Below, piece by piece: positions 23,763-57,444 of a DNA stretch of 64,000 nt. Position 1 is the stretch's first letter; each line of letters starts with the position of its first letter. The notes beneath the pieces were generated by a model. That model made no database searches. It had not been told where the DNA came from and saw only the letters and a program-made list of their open reading frames with translations. Position numbers and translations under genes: made by a program. The stretch is from Engraulis encrasicolus (Eukaryota > Chordata > Actinopteri > Clupeiformes > Engraulidae): the NCBI RefSeq assembly GCF_034702125.1, contig NC_085875.1, positions 10,881,866-10,945,865 of the forward strand. The letters run 5' to 3'.

Positions 23763-24270
23763 GTCAGTGCAATTTGTAGTGTGGATTTTGGTTTTTAAAA
23801 GATGGTCTTGTCTGATGACGTCTGCAATCAGTCCTATACATCAACTGACCTGACCTTACCATGGACAGGCTTGATTTTAATCAGGAGTTTGTGAACAAGA
23901 ATAGAAAGTGAACATGAGTGGTTCAACCATGTCCAAATAACTGATTGAAAGAAACTTTATTTTTCATCATCGCTTCCTCTCCCCGTTGTCTGTATAGCTG
24001 CAGAGTGAGATGCTGAGCACCTCAGCCTCCCTGGCCAATCGTATCAAGAAGGGCCTTGTCCTGAGGGAGACCATCATCACAGGCCTGGAGGACGTGGAGA
24101 AAAGGCTGCATCTGCTACAGCAAAGGCTGCATGTAACACAAGAGAAGAGGAGGTGCGGAGGCAAATCTGACCAGTGCAGGGCGCTGAGCAGCGACAATTG
24201 CTGCATTGAGTCCTCTGGCGATGAGAAGAAGCAGGATGAAAAGAAGCAGGAGGAGGAAGAGCAGTTTTAG
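23487..24270 (+). CDS. Unrecognised single-pass membrane coiled-coil protein
   Basis: Two coding exons, 23487-23762 and 23998-24270, joined in phase 0 (GAG|gtcagt, tgtatag|CTG), 182 residues. Visible layout: a proline-rich N-terminus (PPPPEPEPFF at 11-20), a short conserved-looking segment with TREEFVTLLSKAFEGKS (34-50), one hydrophobic helix about 63-83 (YYPYLLLLPVLAAVAVSSYR) followed by basic residues KKK, a predicted amphipathic helix/coiled coil about 93-142 (RLHLLQQRLHVTQEKRR), and a Lys/Glu-rich tail. The positive side after the helix suggests the C-terminus is cytosolic. I do not recognise the family. Real coding status is supported by the frame-preserving splice and a stop immediately followed by a polyA-type signal (ATTAAA 24282-24287). 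It lies 0.4 kb after tmem30b's second polyA signal and 0.6 kb before fsip1. Confidence 0.75.
23998..24270 (+). CDS. Unknown membrane protein, exon 2
   Basis: LQSEMLSTSASLANRIKKGL through the helical segment GLEDVEKRLHLLQQRLHVTQ to the charged tail and TAG. Confidence 0.78.
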   Translation: MQSEMLSTSASLANRIKKGLVLRETIITGLEDVEKRLHLLQQRLHVTQEKRRCGGKSDQCRALSSDNCCIESSGDEKKQDEKKQEEEEQF

Positions 24271-24559
24271 AAGCAGTGTCTATTAAACAGTATTTTGTCA
24301 TGACACAAAAAATGTTTAAGTTTTTTTTGTATTTTGTTATTTTTTTTGTTTACATTTGTTTAGGCCCATTGTATAGGCCTATCATTCCTACACTTTTCAA
24401 ATTTCAATTCACTTTCACATGGGGTAAAGATAATGGGCTCAGGTGTCTAAACAGAAAGGAAAAACGCATTTAGACCTTTCTTCGGGCATCATCTTTCTTT
24501 CACATAAGTCACACACCAAATCAGTAGGCAACAGGTCACAGACAGGCACTGCAGAGTTC

Positions 24560-24683
24560 ACACTGCTGGACAGCGCCTGCATGGTTACCACATCCGGGAC
24601 ATTCACAGCGTACTTGGTTACAGAGTTGGAGTGTAAACATTGGGTGGAAGTAGGCAGAAGAAATGCGAATTATAATCGATCAG
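24560..24683 (+). other. fsip1: Putative fsip1 non-coding first exon and promoter
   Basis: ATCGATCAG|gtaact is a plausible donor at 24684. The first coding exon has a tattgcag acceptor (ending 24891) 22 bases before its ATG, which requires an upstream exon. GCCTGCATGGTTAC (24575-24588) resembles half of an RFX X-box and ACATCCGGG an ETS-type site, both only suggestive. Confidence 0.35.
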
Positions 24684-24913
24684 GTAACTTTGAGCTACAC
24701 TTAATGGTTGATAATGTATGAAATGTTGTTACAAACAAAATAACTCCGACTGTCAGTGAAATAGCCCGTTCTTTCGGACCCTAAATGAAAACTGACATGA
24801 TAGCCTAAGCTCCCTAAACCTCTGGGTCATGTTTCATCTCATCTTAAATAGACGATTTGTAGTTGTTCGATTATAAACCTGGTTATATTGCAGGAACAAT
24901 TCGACTTTTATTG

Positions 24914-40034
<15,121 letters not shown>

Positions 40035-40129
40035 GTAACTGTACCATACGCACGGCCCAGCACATACCGTACCGTAAAGTAGGCCTATAGGTCTGTCTTT
40101 TTTATATGCTTTCCTTTGGACTAAGTCTG

Positions 40130-40265
40130 TATTCAGACAGGACAGTGCGAGAATGTGACAGGAAATGAGTGGGAGACAGAGACAGGGAAATGATCGGGAA
40201 ATGACCTTGGGCCGGAATCGAACCTGGGCCCCCATAGCGTAACAGTGTGGTGCCTTAGCCGTCTG
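40130..40265 (-). mobile_element. tRNA-derived SINE, family S2, copy 1
   Basis: On the minus strand: CGGCTAAGGCACCACACTGT, then a B-box-like GGTTCGATTCC and GGTCATTTCCCGATC, ending in a CTCCC...CATTTCCTGTC tail typical of a widespread fish SINE. Confidence 0.75.
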
Positions 40266-40544
40266 AGGGAAAGCCGCAAACTTTCCGTGTTGAAATTGCA
40301 AGTTCTCGTGTATGCAGCTGAACCGTATGGATCCGTTGTGCTTCTGTGTTTCGTGCCAGTGTGATGCGAATTGGAGCAAGGGTCAGGGCATTCTTTGTGC
40401 ATGACCTTTTCCAAACACCTCACACACCTCTGCTACACACTGTACTACCTTTTCTCTCCTCCTCCATCCCTTTACCCATCCCTCCATCCCTGAGTCTAAC
40501 TGCCCTGCGCCCGTAGGGATCACAGAGGGGTCCCATTACGCACA

Positions 40545-40735
40545 CAGCAGCAGCAGCCGCCAGGGCCGCCAACAGCTGGCCGGGGCCAGGACAGTCATCC
40601 GAAAGCACCCCCCCCCCACCACCCACCCACTTAATACGTGCAATATAATAAGAATCCAATTCTGGGCCCTCTCGCTTTTGTGGGCCCAGAGCAACTGACC
40701 ACTTTATCCCCCATCTCTCCCCCTGTCGGCTTCCT
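40545..40735. mobile_element. Dispersed repeat G, copy 1
   Basis: GGCCGCCAACAGCTGGCCGG to TGTCGGCTTCC aligns with 60632-60790 (shared AATTCTGGGCC, GGGCCC, CAGCTGACC/CAACTGACC). Non-coding, possibly a hAT MITE. Confidence 0.55.
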
Positions 40736-42902
<2,167 letters not shown>

Positions 42903-43184
42903 CCCGTCACTCGCTGGCTCTGTTCTTGGCCACAATATGAAATGAACTGTAAACCTCAATATTGGAAGGACAGAGAGGATGTAACTGTCTGTCATCCGCC
43001 CAGTCATCCAATTCATCCATTGAGTAGAGGAGGAATTAGAGATGTTTCTGTCTGTGATGGATGAAGCTCCGCTCATGTCTGTCCCCACTCCCAACCCAAG
43101 GAAGTGTAATTGCTCTGCGGAGAGCGGCGAGCTGTAGTGGTGCCTGGTCCAAAGCAGCTGGAGCTTGGGCGTGCTGTTGTTGCA

Positions 43185-43335
43185 TGGTACACGCCGTACC
43201 ATGTACGGGCAACATTGGCTATGGGGACCCAGGTTTGAATCTGGCCCGAGCTATTTCCCCAACCCTTCCCCATCTCTCTCTCTCCCCAATTTGTTTTGCT
43301 GTATCCATCTTAACCGAATAAAGGCCAACAAACCC
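43185..43335 (+). mobile_element. tRNA-derived SINE, family S2, copy 2 (partial)
   Basis: ATTGGCTATGGGGACCCAGG followed by a B-box-like GGTTTGAATCTGG and a CCCCATCTCTCTC...AATAAAGGCCAACA tail. Same family as 40130-40265, opposite strand, head truncated. Confidence 0.7.
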
Positions 43336-44104
43336 CAAAGTAATACAGTATATATTTGAGACCTCTGCCCTCATGTTTTAAAACTTAATAGCCATATTTA
43401 AATGAAGGCGTTTGAATATTTTTGCACGAGAAGAGTGCCTTAAACTCCCTTTTTGATAAGACTAACATATATATTTCTGTAGCCCCTTAATGCTTGCCGT
43501 ACCTCCAGTGGCACGCTGTAATAGTCATTGAAAGTTAATACCATAGTACTACTACGACATAACACAGGGCCTTTAGTAATGCACTACGACTTGGTCAATG
43601 CTATACTGGTAACATCAAATTTATAAAGCCGTGTCTTAAGGGGTTGAAAAACAAAAAAATAAACAGCTGGCGCTCCATCGAAACAGCTTAGCGCTCTTCT
43701 GCTGGGCTGCTGACTGCTCGCTGGTCTGCAGCCATGGTATGTTCATGGCAGCAACCCATGGCAGTCAGAGAAGGGGAGTTTTTTTCCTTCCTTTTTCTTT
43801 TATTCCCAATTATCTTTTCTTCTGCTCATCTGATTCTTTACCTATAACCACTCACAGTCATGGGGATTGAACAGGCTGGTCAGGTTGCAAACTCTGGAGA
43901 AGCTCTAATGCAGAACTTGGACTATAAACTTAGCGTTTGTCTTTGTATTCTTCAATATATGCTGCAATAGCACAACCTTGTTGTCCTGTTGCTAATGATG
44001 ATAAACTAGTGTTTGACTTTGACCACAACCACACACAAGGACTTGAACAGAGTTTCATGTTGCAAACATTGAAAAAGCTCTAAAGAAAATCTTGAACTAT
44101 ACAT

Positions 44105-45850
44105 TTAAAGGGGCACTGTGTAATATTTTTAGCAGTTTATTTCCCGAATTCATGCTGCCCATTCACAAAAGTTACCTTTTGACTGGGAAAATTTCACTTT
44201 TTTTCATACATGTAAAGGTGGCTTTTCTCCATGTCCACCATTTTGTATAGGCATAGGCAGAAACGTACTAAAATAGACAGCTGCAAATCTTACTGTACTT
44301 TGGTCATACTAGTAAATATTAGGTTCTTACCAAGTAAATATTCTTGAAAAAAATTAACACAGTTTCAATTAGGAAAGTGCCCAGAGAGCACTTACCTCCG
44401 CCAAGGCATGGTATAATTAGATGATAGACAAAAATAATCACTTAACAAATATGAATGACTATATTCCTGTGTCAAGTGTTCAAAATGACAGTTCAGTCAT
44501 TTGCAAATTCAACCTGCTTTGAAAGCGTGTGATCACGCGCTAAAATAAATGTAGCCTAATTAGTGAAGAGAATGTGATGATTTTGACCAACAAAGCTGAA
44601 ACAACCACAGAAGGGTTAGGCCTTTTTTGCCTACGATGGTATAGGCCTATGCATCATTCTCATACGGCACTGGTTGGTCTTGGCGCTGTCGTCGGCTGAA
44701 GCGGCATTTCCTCCCCCATGGATGATCAATATTCACCGTTGTTAATCAGTGCACTGGCATAGCTGTCGGGCTTTGTGGTCCATCTCGCAACTGGGGTTAA
44801 CTTTAAATTTAGTGAAGGGGGTGTAATGCATTTGACCAGCATTGCAAACTTACACAGCCACAAATTCCATATTTTTTGTCAATGGTATAGCTACCTAATT
44901 AATTCGACAGCATTGTCAACCAAAATGATCTGCGGTGGTCACTGTCCATCTCACAACAGTTCACTTCCACTTCACACATAATTTAGGCAGTGGTAAATCA
45001 TTTCACAGGATTGTTTGTTAACTTCAACGAGGTTGTAGCCTAGTCTATAGGCTGCCTGCTGATGAGCAACTTTTTAAGTTGATAGCACTGGTGCAGAGCG
45101 TCAAAGGAGACAGTCCCACCCTGTTCCGTAGGCCCCTACTGCTTAGAATGGCGCAGGCACACATATGTGGAATATTCGCCTGTGCTCGGCCATTATGCAT
45201 GCTGTTGGGCTTTCTGATCCCTGTCCATCTCGCAAACAACTTGGGGTTAACTTTAAATGTAACGAAGGGGATGTAATGAATTTTACCAGCATTGTGAACA
45301 TACAGTCATAAATTATTTTGGCGACGGTAGCCTATTCGACAGCATTGTGAACCTAAGTCACAGTCCACAACAACATTGTAAACTTACACAATCACATATT
45401 ACATATTTTTGACAACGTAATTAATTCGACAGCGTTGTGAACCTAAACGATCTGCGAGGGTGGTCACTGTCGCAAAAGCAATGATAACATGGCACACATT
45501 ACAAATTCCATATTTTTTTGGCACCGGTGGTAATTAATTTGACAGGATTGTTTGCTGCCTGTGGATGAAGGCTGCCTGCCGATGAACATCTTTTTAGCTG
45601 AAATGCACTTAGTATTGGATCTAGCGGCAAAGGAGAGAGTCTCTCCCTGTTCCTTATTGTTGCTGAGAAAGGCGCAGGCACGCCGGTGCTCAGTGCTCAC
45701 CGCGCGCACCTTGTGGCAGGCAGTGAAATAGCAGCGAACGAACAGACAAACACAGACATGACACACACAAACTCGGGCGATCACATAACCTCCTTGGCAG
45801 AGGTAATTAGCAGTATAGTTGCAATACCTACTCTGGCCACCATCCTGCAC
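44105..45850. mobile_element. TTAA-ended MITE, family M, copy 3, split by insertion
   Basis: 44105-44372 and about 45805-45850 together reconstitute an inverted copy of the 26194-26540 family. The break falls within CAGTTTCAAT/TAG..CAGTATAGTTGCAATA. The interruption is 44373-45804, with AATTAG repeated at both borders. Confidence 0.8.
44373..45804. mobile_element. 1.4-kb insertion with internal tandem duplication
   Basis: The borders carry ACTTACCTCCGCCAAGGCAT at left and CCTCCTTGGCAGAGGTAA at right, an inverted pair near the ends. Inside, about 44758-45190 and 45190-45715 are diverged direct copies (shared CCATCTCGCAA, GGGGTTAACTTTAAAT, AATTAATTCGACAGC, GACAGGATTGTTTG, GGCGCAGGCAC). No ORF resembling a transposase. 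Probably a non-autonomous transposon. Confidence 0.7.
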
Positions 45851-46335
45851 AGTACATTTTTTTGTGTGTTACCTGGTCTGTCTTTAATGAATGGCCATAT
45901 TCTTCAGTATGTGTAATACCACAGCACAGACAGAGACCTGTCCTGCTTTGAATGATAAGAAATTACTGTTTGACAAGGACCACAACTACAGGACTTGAAC
46001 AGACTTTCAGGTTGCAAACATTGGGAAACCTCTAAAGAAAACCCTGCAACTACAAACTTAACTTTCTGGTCTGTTTTGAATAAACAACAATATTCTCCAT
46101 ATAATACCACAAGACAGGGCAATGACCTCGCTGTCCTGTCCTGTTGATAATAAATTAGAGTTTGATGAGGATGCATGGTAAGTTGGCTAGGGCCACTGGA
46201 TGTCATTTAGCAGGTTTAGTGGTTGGGCTGTGGGGGAGCAGAGAGAGGCCAGACTTGTTCAATAAATCAGGCCCATAACTGCTCAGCCATTTCACCTCTT
46301 TACTGTGACAAAAAGGGCAATGCAGCTTTAGTCTT

Positions 46336-46480
46336 TAGTCTGTGTGTGTGTGTGTGGGTGCGTGCATGCATGCGTGCGTGCGTGCGTGCGCGCGCGCGCC
46401 TGTGTGTGTGTGCTCGCGTGAGCGTGCGTGTGTGTGCTTGCATGGATGTTTGGATGTGTGCATGCTTGCATGTGTGTGCA
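46336..46480. repeat. Degenerate (TG)n/(CGTG)n tract
   Basis: TGTG, GCGTGCGTGC and CGCGCGCG units mixed. Low-complexity purine-pyrimidine alternation, a potential Z-DNA former. Confidence 0.8.
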
Positions 46481-46662
46481 TAGTGGGGGTGCCCGGCCCT
46501 GCATTGCCCTCTCCGGTAGCGTTCGCAGCTCAGACGTCTACAGTAATTAGAACCACTTGGGGAGAAGGAGTCTTAGTTGTACACCTCCTCACGTGCATGG
46601 GGCTCCTTACTTTACTTTATTTTCCCCACTCAGCGTAGCATCAACAAACCCCACTCAACCGC

Positions 46663-47354
<692 letters not shown>

Positions 47355-47626
47355 ATGCCCTTGCCTCAAACCGTGGTCTGGCCTCAAAGCTGAAATCAAG
47401 AAAGGGGATAGACCTACCAGCCTCCTCGTGTGGATCTCCCTCACACTGAGAAGGCATAGCTTAACAGGAAGCCCCTGTGTCCAGCCCCACTTCAGCTCCA
47501 ACTCCAACACACAAAACAACACATTCCTGTCCTCTCGCCTCAACTATAGCCAGACCCCAGCGTGCAGGGTCAGGGGTTCGAGAGAGTTTAATTAATTCTG
47601 GTGGTGGATATGTTACAGTTTACTGG

Positions 47627-47631
<5 letters not shown>

Positions 47632-47692
<61 letters not shown>
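47632..47692. repeat. (CT)n microsatellite
   Basis: About 30 CT units. Confidence 0.95.
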
Positions 47693-47694
<2 letters not shown>

Positions 47695-47699
47695 CGGTT

Positions 47700-47935
47700 C
47701 CTCTGCGAGCTGAGCTGACCCTGGGACATAATTAAAAGGCTCGCTGTGGATAGATGGGTGGCTGCCAGTGCCATAAATGGGTGACCTGGTCGCCTTTCAT
47801 TTCTAAGTAGGGGGAGAGCAGACCAGGCACTGGAGCTGAGGTCTTTCAGGAGAGCAATGCGTAGAAATGGCAGTGGAGGGGCCTGGCCCAGGCCATGTGC
47901 AATGGAAGGCCAGTGTGTGGCTTTTAAGGTCTCCT
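47700..47935. promoter_or_regulatory. Candidate conserved non-coding element
   Basis: GC-balanced, repeat-free block (GGACATAATTAAAAGGCTCG, GTGCCATAAATGGGTGACCT) that contrasts with its flanks. No ORF support. Inference from texture only. Confidence 0.3.
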
Positions 47936-50280
<2,345 letters not shown>

Positions 50281-51282
50281 TGTTGTATGTGTGGCTCTTT
50301 TTTAAGTTGACCAAACCTTGAGGAGGATCAATGCAAGACTTCCTCTTTTTAATGTGTGTGCATGTGCGTGTGTACTTGTATCATGTGGTCGTCCACATGA
50401 TACACCAAGGCATCTGTGGTTCAGCAGAATTAGGCTACCTTGAGAGAAATCTCAAATTTTCGTATGTTTGGTGTGGTGAAATCGTTTCAAAGGGCTTTAA
50501 AAATTAGGGTCGCTTTAATCTGACCTAGATTTTATTTTTCTTAGCTTAAATGTTGCTGTCATTAAATTAAGCACATGCACATTACATCTGTGGTACCAGG
50601 AGTCAGTCCTTGCCCTTTGCCAATTGCCTTCATTCAGTTTAACCCCAAGCAGACTTCACTGGACTGACACAGTTAAGAAAGTGGGTGAGGATCTCGTAAA
50701 AAAAAACGATGAAAAGGTATGACACACGCATGGCAATGGTGGAGGGGAGAAAGCACACAAGGACAAAAACGCCATCAGATCAGCAAGCAAGCAGGACACG
50801 CAAACACCTAATTGGTAACAGACACTGCCAACACTGACATTAATATTAACTGGTGTGAAGGTTGCTGTAAGTCTGTTAAACGTACCATAAGTAGGACGTA
50901 CAGTACATTCCAATACGGAATGTTAATTCCTTACTAGGATACCTTACAGGGTTACTTAAGGTCACTCCACAATCTGAATGGAATTGTGTGAAGGTTTGCG
51001 GCTTATGTAAACACAAGGACACAGAGAACTCTTATTTGCACGCTTCAGTGTCGTTTGAAGGTGTCTCGCGCACGCACAAGTTTTTGCTTGAGAAAAGACG
51101 GGCTTCCTAATGACTAGTTGTGTGTGTTTTTGTGATTTTAATAGTCACACCACTCTGGCCCGTATTATTCTTGTGTACTGTTTAGCGGTTTCCTGATTTA
51201 CTTTGATGCTATGAGGTCACCATGCCACTTTCTGCCGGAGCTATGGGAAACACTTGACTGCCCACGCCCTGCCTCTAGTGTC
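50281..51282. other. Unique non-coding stretch
   Basis: Contains a short palindrome TATCATGTGG...CCACATGATA (50379-50402). Otherwise nothing recognised. Confidence 0.45.
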
Positions 51283-51672
51283 CTCTCCTCTCTTCTCTTC
51301 TCTTCTCTTCTCTTCTCTTCTCTTCTCTTCTCTTCTCTTCTCTTCTCTTCTCTTCTCTTCACCTCGACTCATCTCTTCCACACTGCACCTCTCCCCTCCT
51401 CTTCTCTTCTCTTCTCTTCTCTTCTTTTCTTTTCTTTTCTTTTCCTCTCCTCTCCTAGCCACTCTGCTCCTCTCCTCTCTTCTCCTCTCCTCTGCTCTCC
51501 TTTCCTCTCCTAGACCTCCACTCTTCTCTTCTCCTCTCCTCTCCTCTCCTCTCTTCTCTTCTCTTCTCTTCTCTTCTCTTCTCTTCTCTTCTCTTCTCTT
51601 CTCTTCTCTTCTCTTCTCTTCTCTTCTCTTCTCTTCTCCTCTCCTCTCCTCTCCTCTCCTCTCCTCTCCTTG
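51283..51672. repeat. (TCTTC)n pentamer cluster
   Basis: Three blocks of TCTTC/TCTCC pentamers (51283-51360, 51391-51440, 51520-51672), strictly pyrimidine on the plus strand for up to 150 bp. Could form triplex DNA. Confidence 0.95.
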
Positions 51673-52199
51673 CCTTGCCTGCTTCTGTCCAACTCTCTGC
51701 CTCGTCTTGCTCGCTCGCTCCCGATGGTGTGAGTCACTGACCAACACAAGGGAACGCCCTGTTGACCACCACAGAGTGCTGACCACATGGGTATCGCCGT
51801 GTATGGTGGAGCATGTTTCATAGTTTACAGTAGTGTCGCACAGCAGTCTGGCCTGGCCTACGCTGGCATGGCCCAGCCGTGTTTAGGATGACTTCAGCAG
51901 AGCTCTGCTCAGCTCAGCTCATCAACATGTCATTGACGTTCCAGCTGCGATTTGTTTTGGATTTGAAGGCAGTCAGCGCTGTAAGATCCCGTGCGGATGG
52001 TGGCCATTTTGTTTATTTTTGTTTCTACTTTAGTGCGTACAGTTTTGCTTTACTGTGCTACTGTATTTGTAGTGCAGTGTAGAGTTGTGTAGAGTTGCAG
52101 TGCCTAGGCTACAGCTTTTGCGTTCACTTCTTTTGTTTTAGTTTTGGACTGATTACATCGAAACAATATTTTTGCAAAATGTTTGTAGTCATACCTGAC
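51673..52199. other. Unique non-coding stretch
   Basis: No repeat ends or exon signals recognised. Confidence 0.4.
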
Positions 52200-52201
52200 C
52201 T

Positions 52202-52510
52202 ACCTATGTTCCCCGCATCCTATGTTCCCCGGGTCCTATGTTCCCCGGTCTTTGCATGGGACCGGGGAACTCAAGGTCCTTTTTCTAAAAAAAATGGGTC
52301 GGTCCTACGTTCCCCGTGCTTTATCTGACAAGGGGATAAGGCCCAGGATGCTTGCGCATGCATATTTCTTGCACGAACGGTTGCCATGCGTATTTCATGT
52401 CAAGTTTGCGCAAGGTGGCAGCCTAACTCTAACAACAACCCGCGCTCCGCATGCGGCAGCAGTCTACTTGGAAGCAGCGGGGAACATAGACCCGGGGAAC
52501 ATAGGGATGA
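52202..52510. mobile_element. MITE-like repeat with CTATGTTCCCCGG ends
   Basis: The left end carries three CCTATGTTCCCC units (52203-52246). The right end carries the inverse (GGGGAACATAGACCCGGGGA, 52479 on). Subterminal repeats in inverse orientation at both ends indicate a DNA element. Superfamily unknown. Confidence 0.7.
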
Positions 52511-52593
52511 CCCCTCGTAAATGCATGGAATAATAATAATCAGAGGAGCATCTTGTCACCTGGCTAGGCAGGCAGCCGCTTGGGGCCCGAAAC

Positions 52594-52781
52594 AATGGTG
52601 TAGTCTAATTTTTTTTTGGTGGGTATACTGTATATACTGTATGAGCATTTTTTGAAGTGGGTATATATTTGTGCTATTCTAAATAATGGATCAATCAATT
52701 TTAAGTGGGTATACTGAAATCCCTGAAACTTTGAAGTGGGTATACTCTGTATACCTGCGTTCTACGTAGACTACACCACTG
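52594..52781. mobile_element. hAT-like MITE nested in another repeat
   Basis: Ends CAATGGTGTAGTCTA and, inverted, CAGTGGTGTAGTCTA (14 of 15). It sits inside a repeat with GCTTGGGGCCC at about 52578 and GCTTGGGGCCCCAGC at about 52870. Related to 31252-31516. Confidence 0.75.
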
Positions 52782-52906
52782 GGCCCCAAGTCCCTAAATG
52801 GTGAAAAGCAGCACACACTTTGCTACAATAGTGGCAAATTTCTTTCAAATGTTTGCTCCTTTGACATTTCGCTTGGGGCCCCAGCTGAACCTAGAATCAC
52901 CTCTGA

Positions 52907-53370
52907 TAATAATAATAATAATAATAATACATTTATTTTGTATAGCGCTTTTCACGACACCCAAAGACGCTTTACAGATAGGCCGAGGCCATAAACAAAG
53001 AACATACAAACACTCAAAGACATACAGAACTCAATATAAGTACAAAACAGGTACACGACAAAAATAGACGGCAGTGGAAAGTTTAAGTCCATGATGAATG
53101 GAACAGTCACGTTTGGTGGAGATGATAAGCAAACCCACGACAGGAGAAGCGATGGAAGGCCGTGGGGATCCGAAAATCCGTAGCCTCCCGTCGTGGGGGG
53201 CGAACTCGGCCAAGGGGAGGCAGGCGAACAAGCAGATACGTTATTTTAAACCGGCGAAATGCCGTGGACGGGGCCGCCGAGACTGGAATGGATGTGTTTC
53301 TCACAAACATCATCACATTATCCCTGAGTGCTGTCGACAGTAGACAATCACTAGACAGTCTCTATTTTTT
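52907..53370. repeat. Probable LINE 3' end fragment
   Basis: (AAT)n followed by ACATTTATTTTGTATAGCGC and CCAAAGACGCTTTACAGATA, a phrase I recall from fish retroposon tails, then a CpG-rich segment to about 53340. No ORF. Confidence 0.5.
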
Positions 53371-53487
53371 GCCAATGAGTGAAAGAGTTTGTACCTGTTG
53401 CAGATGTGGATGAAGACTGAAAGCCTTGGACTCCTTTCTACTCTGTTCGGATGGAAAGACAGTGTCACTGCAAAAATGCTCTCCCCC

Positions 53488-53490
<3 letters not shown>

Positions 53491-53562
<72 letters not shown>

Positions 53563-53610
53563 GCACACAAAGCACACAAAGCACACACACACACAAAGCA
53601 CACACAAAGC
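53491..53610. repeat. (CA)n with CAAAGCACA units
   Basis: CA tract of about 70 bp, then repeated ACAAAGCAC units. Confidence 0.95.
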
Positions 53611-56249
<2,639 letters not shown>

Positions 56250-56386
56250 CTTTGGCTGGCATCGCTAGTCTGCAACAGCCATGGCCACTGCTCCCACTTC
56301 ATATCTCCGTTACAAGCTGTATCTAATCAATACCAAAAAGACCCTAACGTCACCAATGGAGATTGCAAACAGCTGGGATATGTAGG

Positions 56387-56486
<100 letters not shown>

Positions 56487-56806
56487 ACATTGTGGAATCT
56501 CTTGACCATGATGCCAATGGTGTAGATTTCAATGGGGGGCAACAAGGGTGGGGGAGAGAGAGAGAGAGAGAGGTGGGGGAATAACCACTGGGCCATACAA
56601 GCACCCTCCAGCTTTTTAACATCCCAGATGCTTTTGATGAAGTATTAAGAGGGGTACAAAGGTTACTGTAGTCATCGTCCGTGTTGTGTTTGATGCATCA
56701 TCTTTTGGCACTGAGCCAAGAGAGGATGTACGGTGTGTACAGTGTCTCGGTGATCCCCACGGAGGTGAACCAGGGGTCCAGCATGGCAAGGCGTCGTCTG
56801 CGAGGT

Positions 56807-56809
56807 GAA

Positions 56810-56884
<75 letters not shown>

Positions 56885-56886
56885 GT
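56807..56886. repeat. (GA)n microsatellite
   Basis: GA tract of about 75 bp with one AAAG interruption. Confidence 0.95.
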
Positions 56887-56963
56887 CCCAAGGGGGTTTA
56901 TCCGTGCCACAGTTCAATGCCTCACTCACAGCTTCATGTCTGTTGAGACACATTGGGAACAAA

Positions 56964-57095
56964 GGCAGACACCTTGTGTTCAGAAAATAAAAAAAGTACA
57001 TGACCTAAATAGTGAAATCACCTGTGCGAGGGGCACAGGTGATTTCACTATTTAGATCATGTACTTTTTTATTTTCTGAACATGGGATGTCCGCC
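56964..57095. repeat. Near-perfect long palindrome, 5-nt loop
   Basis: 56977-57027 pairs with 57033-57082 with one mismatch and one single-base indel, around the loop GAGGG. Weaker pairing continues about 13 bp further out on both sides. Arms include CTAAATAGTGAAATCACCTG and its complement. Confidence 0.95.
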
Positions 57096-57318
57096 TGATC
57101 TAATGAAAGGGCATATTATTTCACGCTGTGCCTTTCCCAATGCTTTGTCTGGTTGGCGCAAGGAAGTTAACACTTCGGAAAAGTGATAAACCTCAGGCGC
57201 AGGCCAAATGACTAATATAATGCATTCTATGCAGTTAACACATTTTTCACGAGGCCAACTTGTGTGATGAGAGTGATGGAGGAAGGAATATTTTTCACTG
57301 AACTCACTTTCACAGTCT

Positions 57319-57444
57319 GGGGTGAGTTTCTCAAAAGAGAAGTTGTTAGCCTGTTAGCGCTCGGTAGTCGTCAATGGGAAAATGCTTTGAAAACAACAAA
57401 GTAGCTAATGTAGTAAACAACTTTGGTTTTGAGAAATTCACCCC
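57319..57444. mobile_element. Short palindromic MITE
   Basis: GGGGTGAGTTTCTCAAAA at left and TTTTGAGAAATTCACCCC at right (one mismatch in 18). 126 bp. A common fish MITE type. Target duplication unclear. Confidence 0.8.

Larger units (their letters stand above)
43863..46165. repeat. About 175-bp tandem repeat, 3 copies, copy 2 interrupted
   Basis: Units start at 43863, 44038 and 45989, each reading roughly TTGAACAG..TTTCA.GTTGCAAAC and later CTGTCCTG.T..TAATGATAA. Copy 2 is split: 44038-44104 joins 45851-45988, with the MITE of 44105-45850 in between. Confidence 0.7.

Noticed and set aside
43165..43359. ORFs around 43.1-43.36 kb
   Set aside because: They overlap a SINE S2 copy and have no splice or family support.
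51241..51823. ORFs of repeated Leu-Phe-Ser and Arg-Glu-Glu
   Set aside because: Products of the TCTTC pentamer array.
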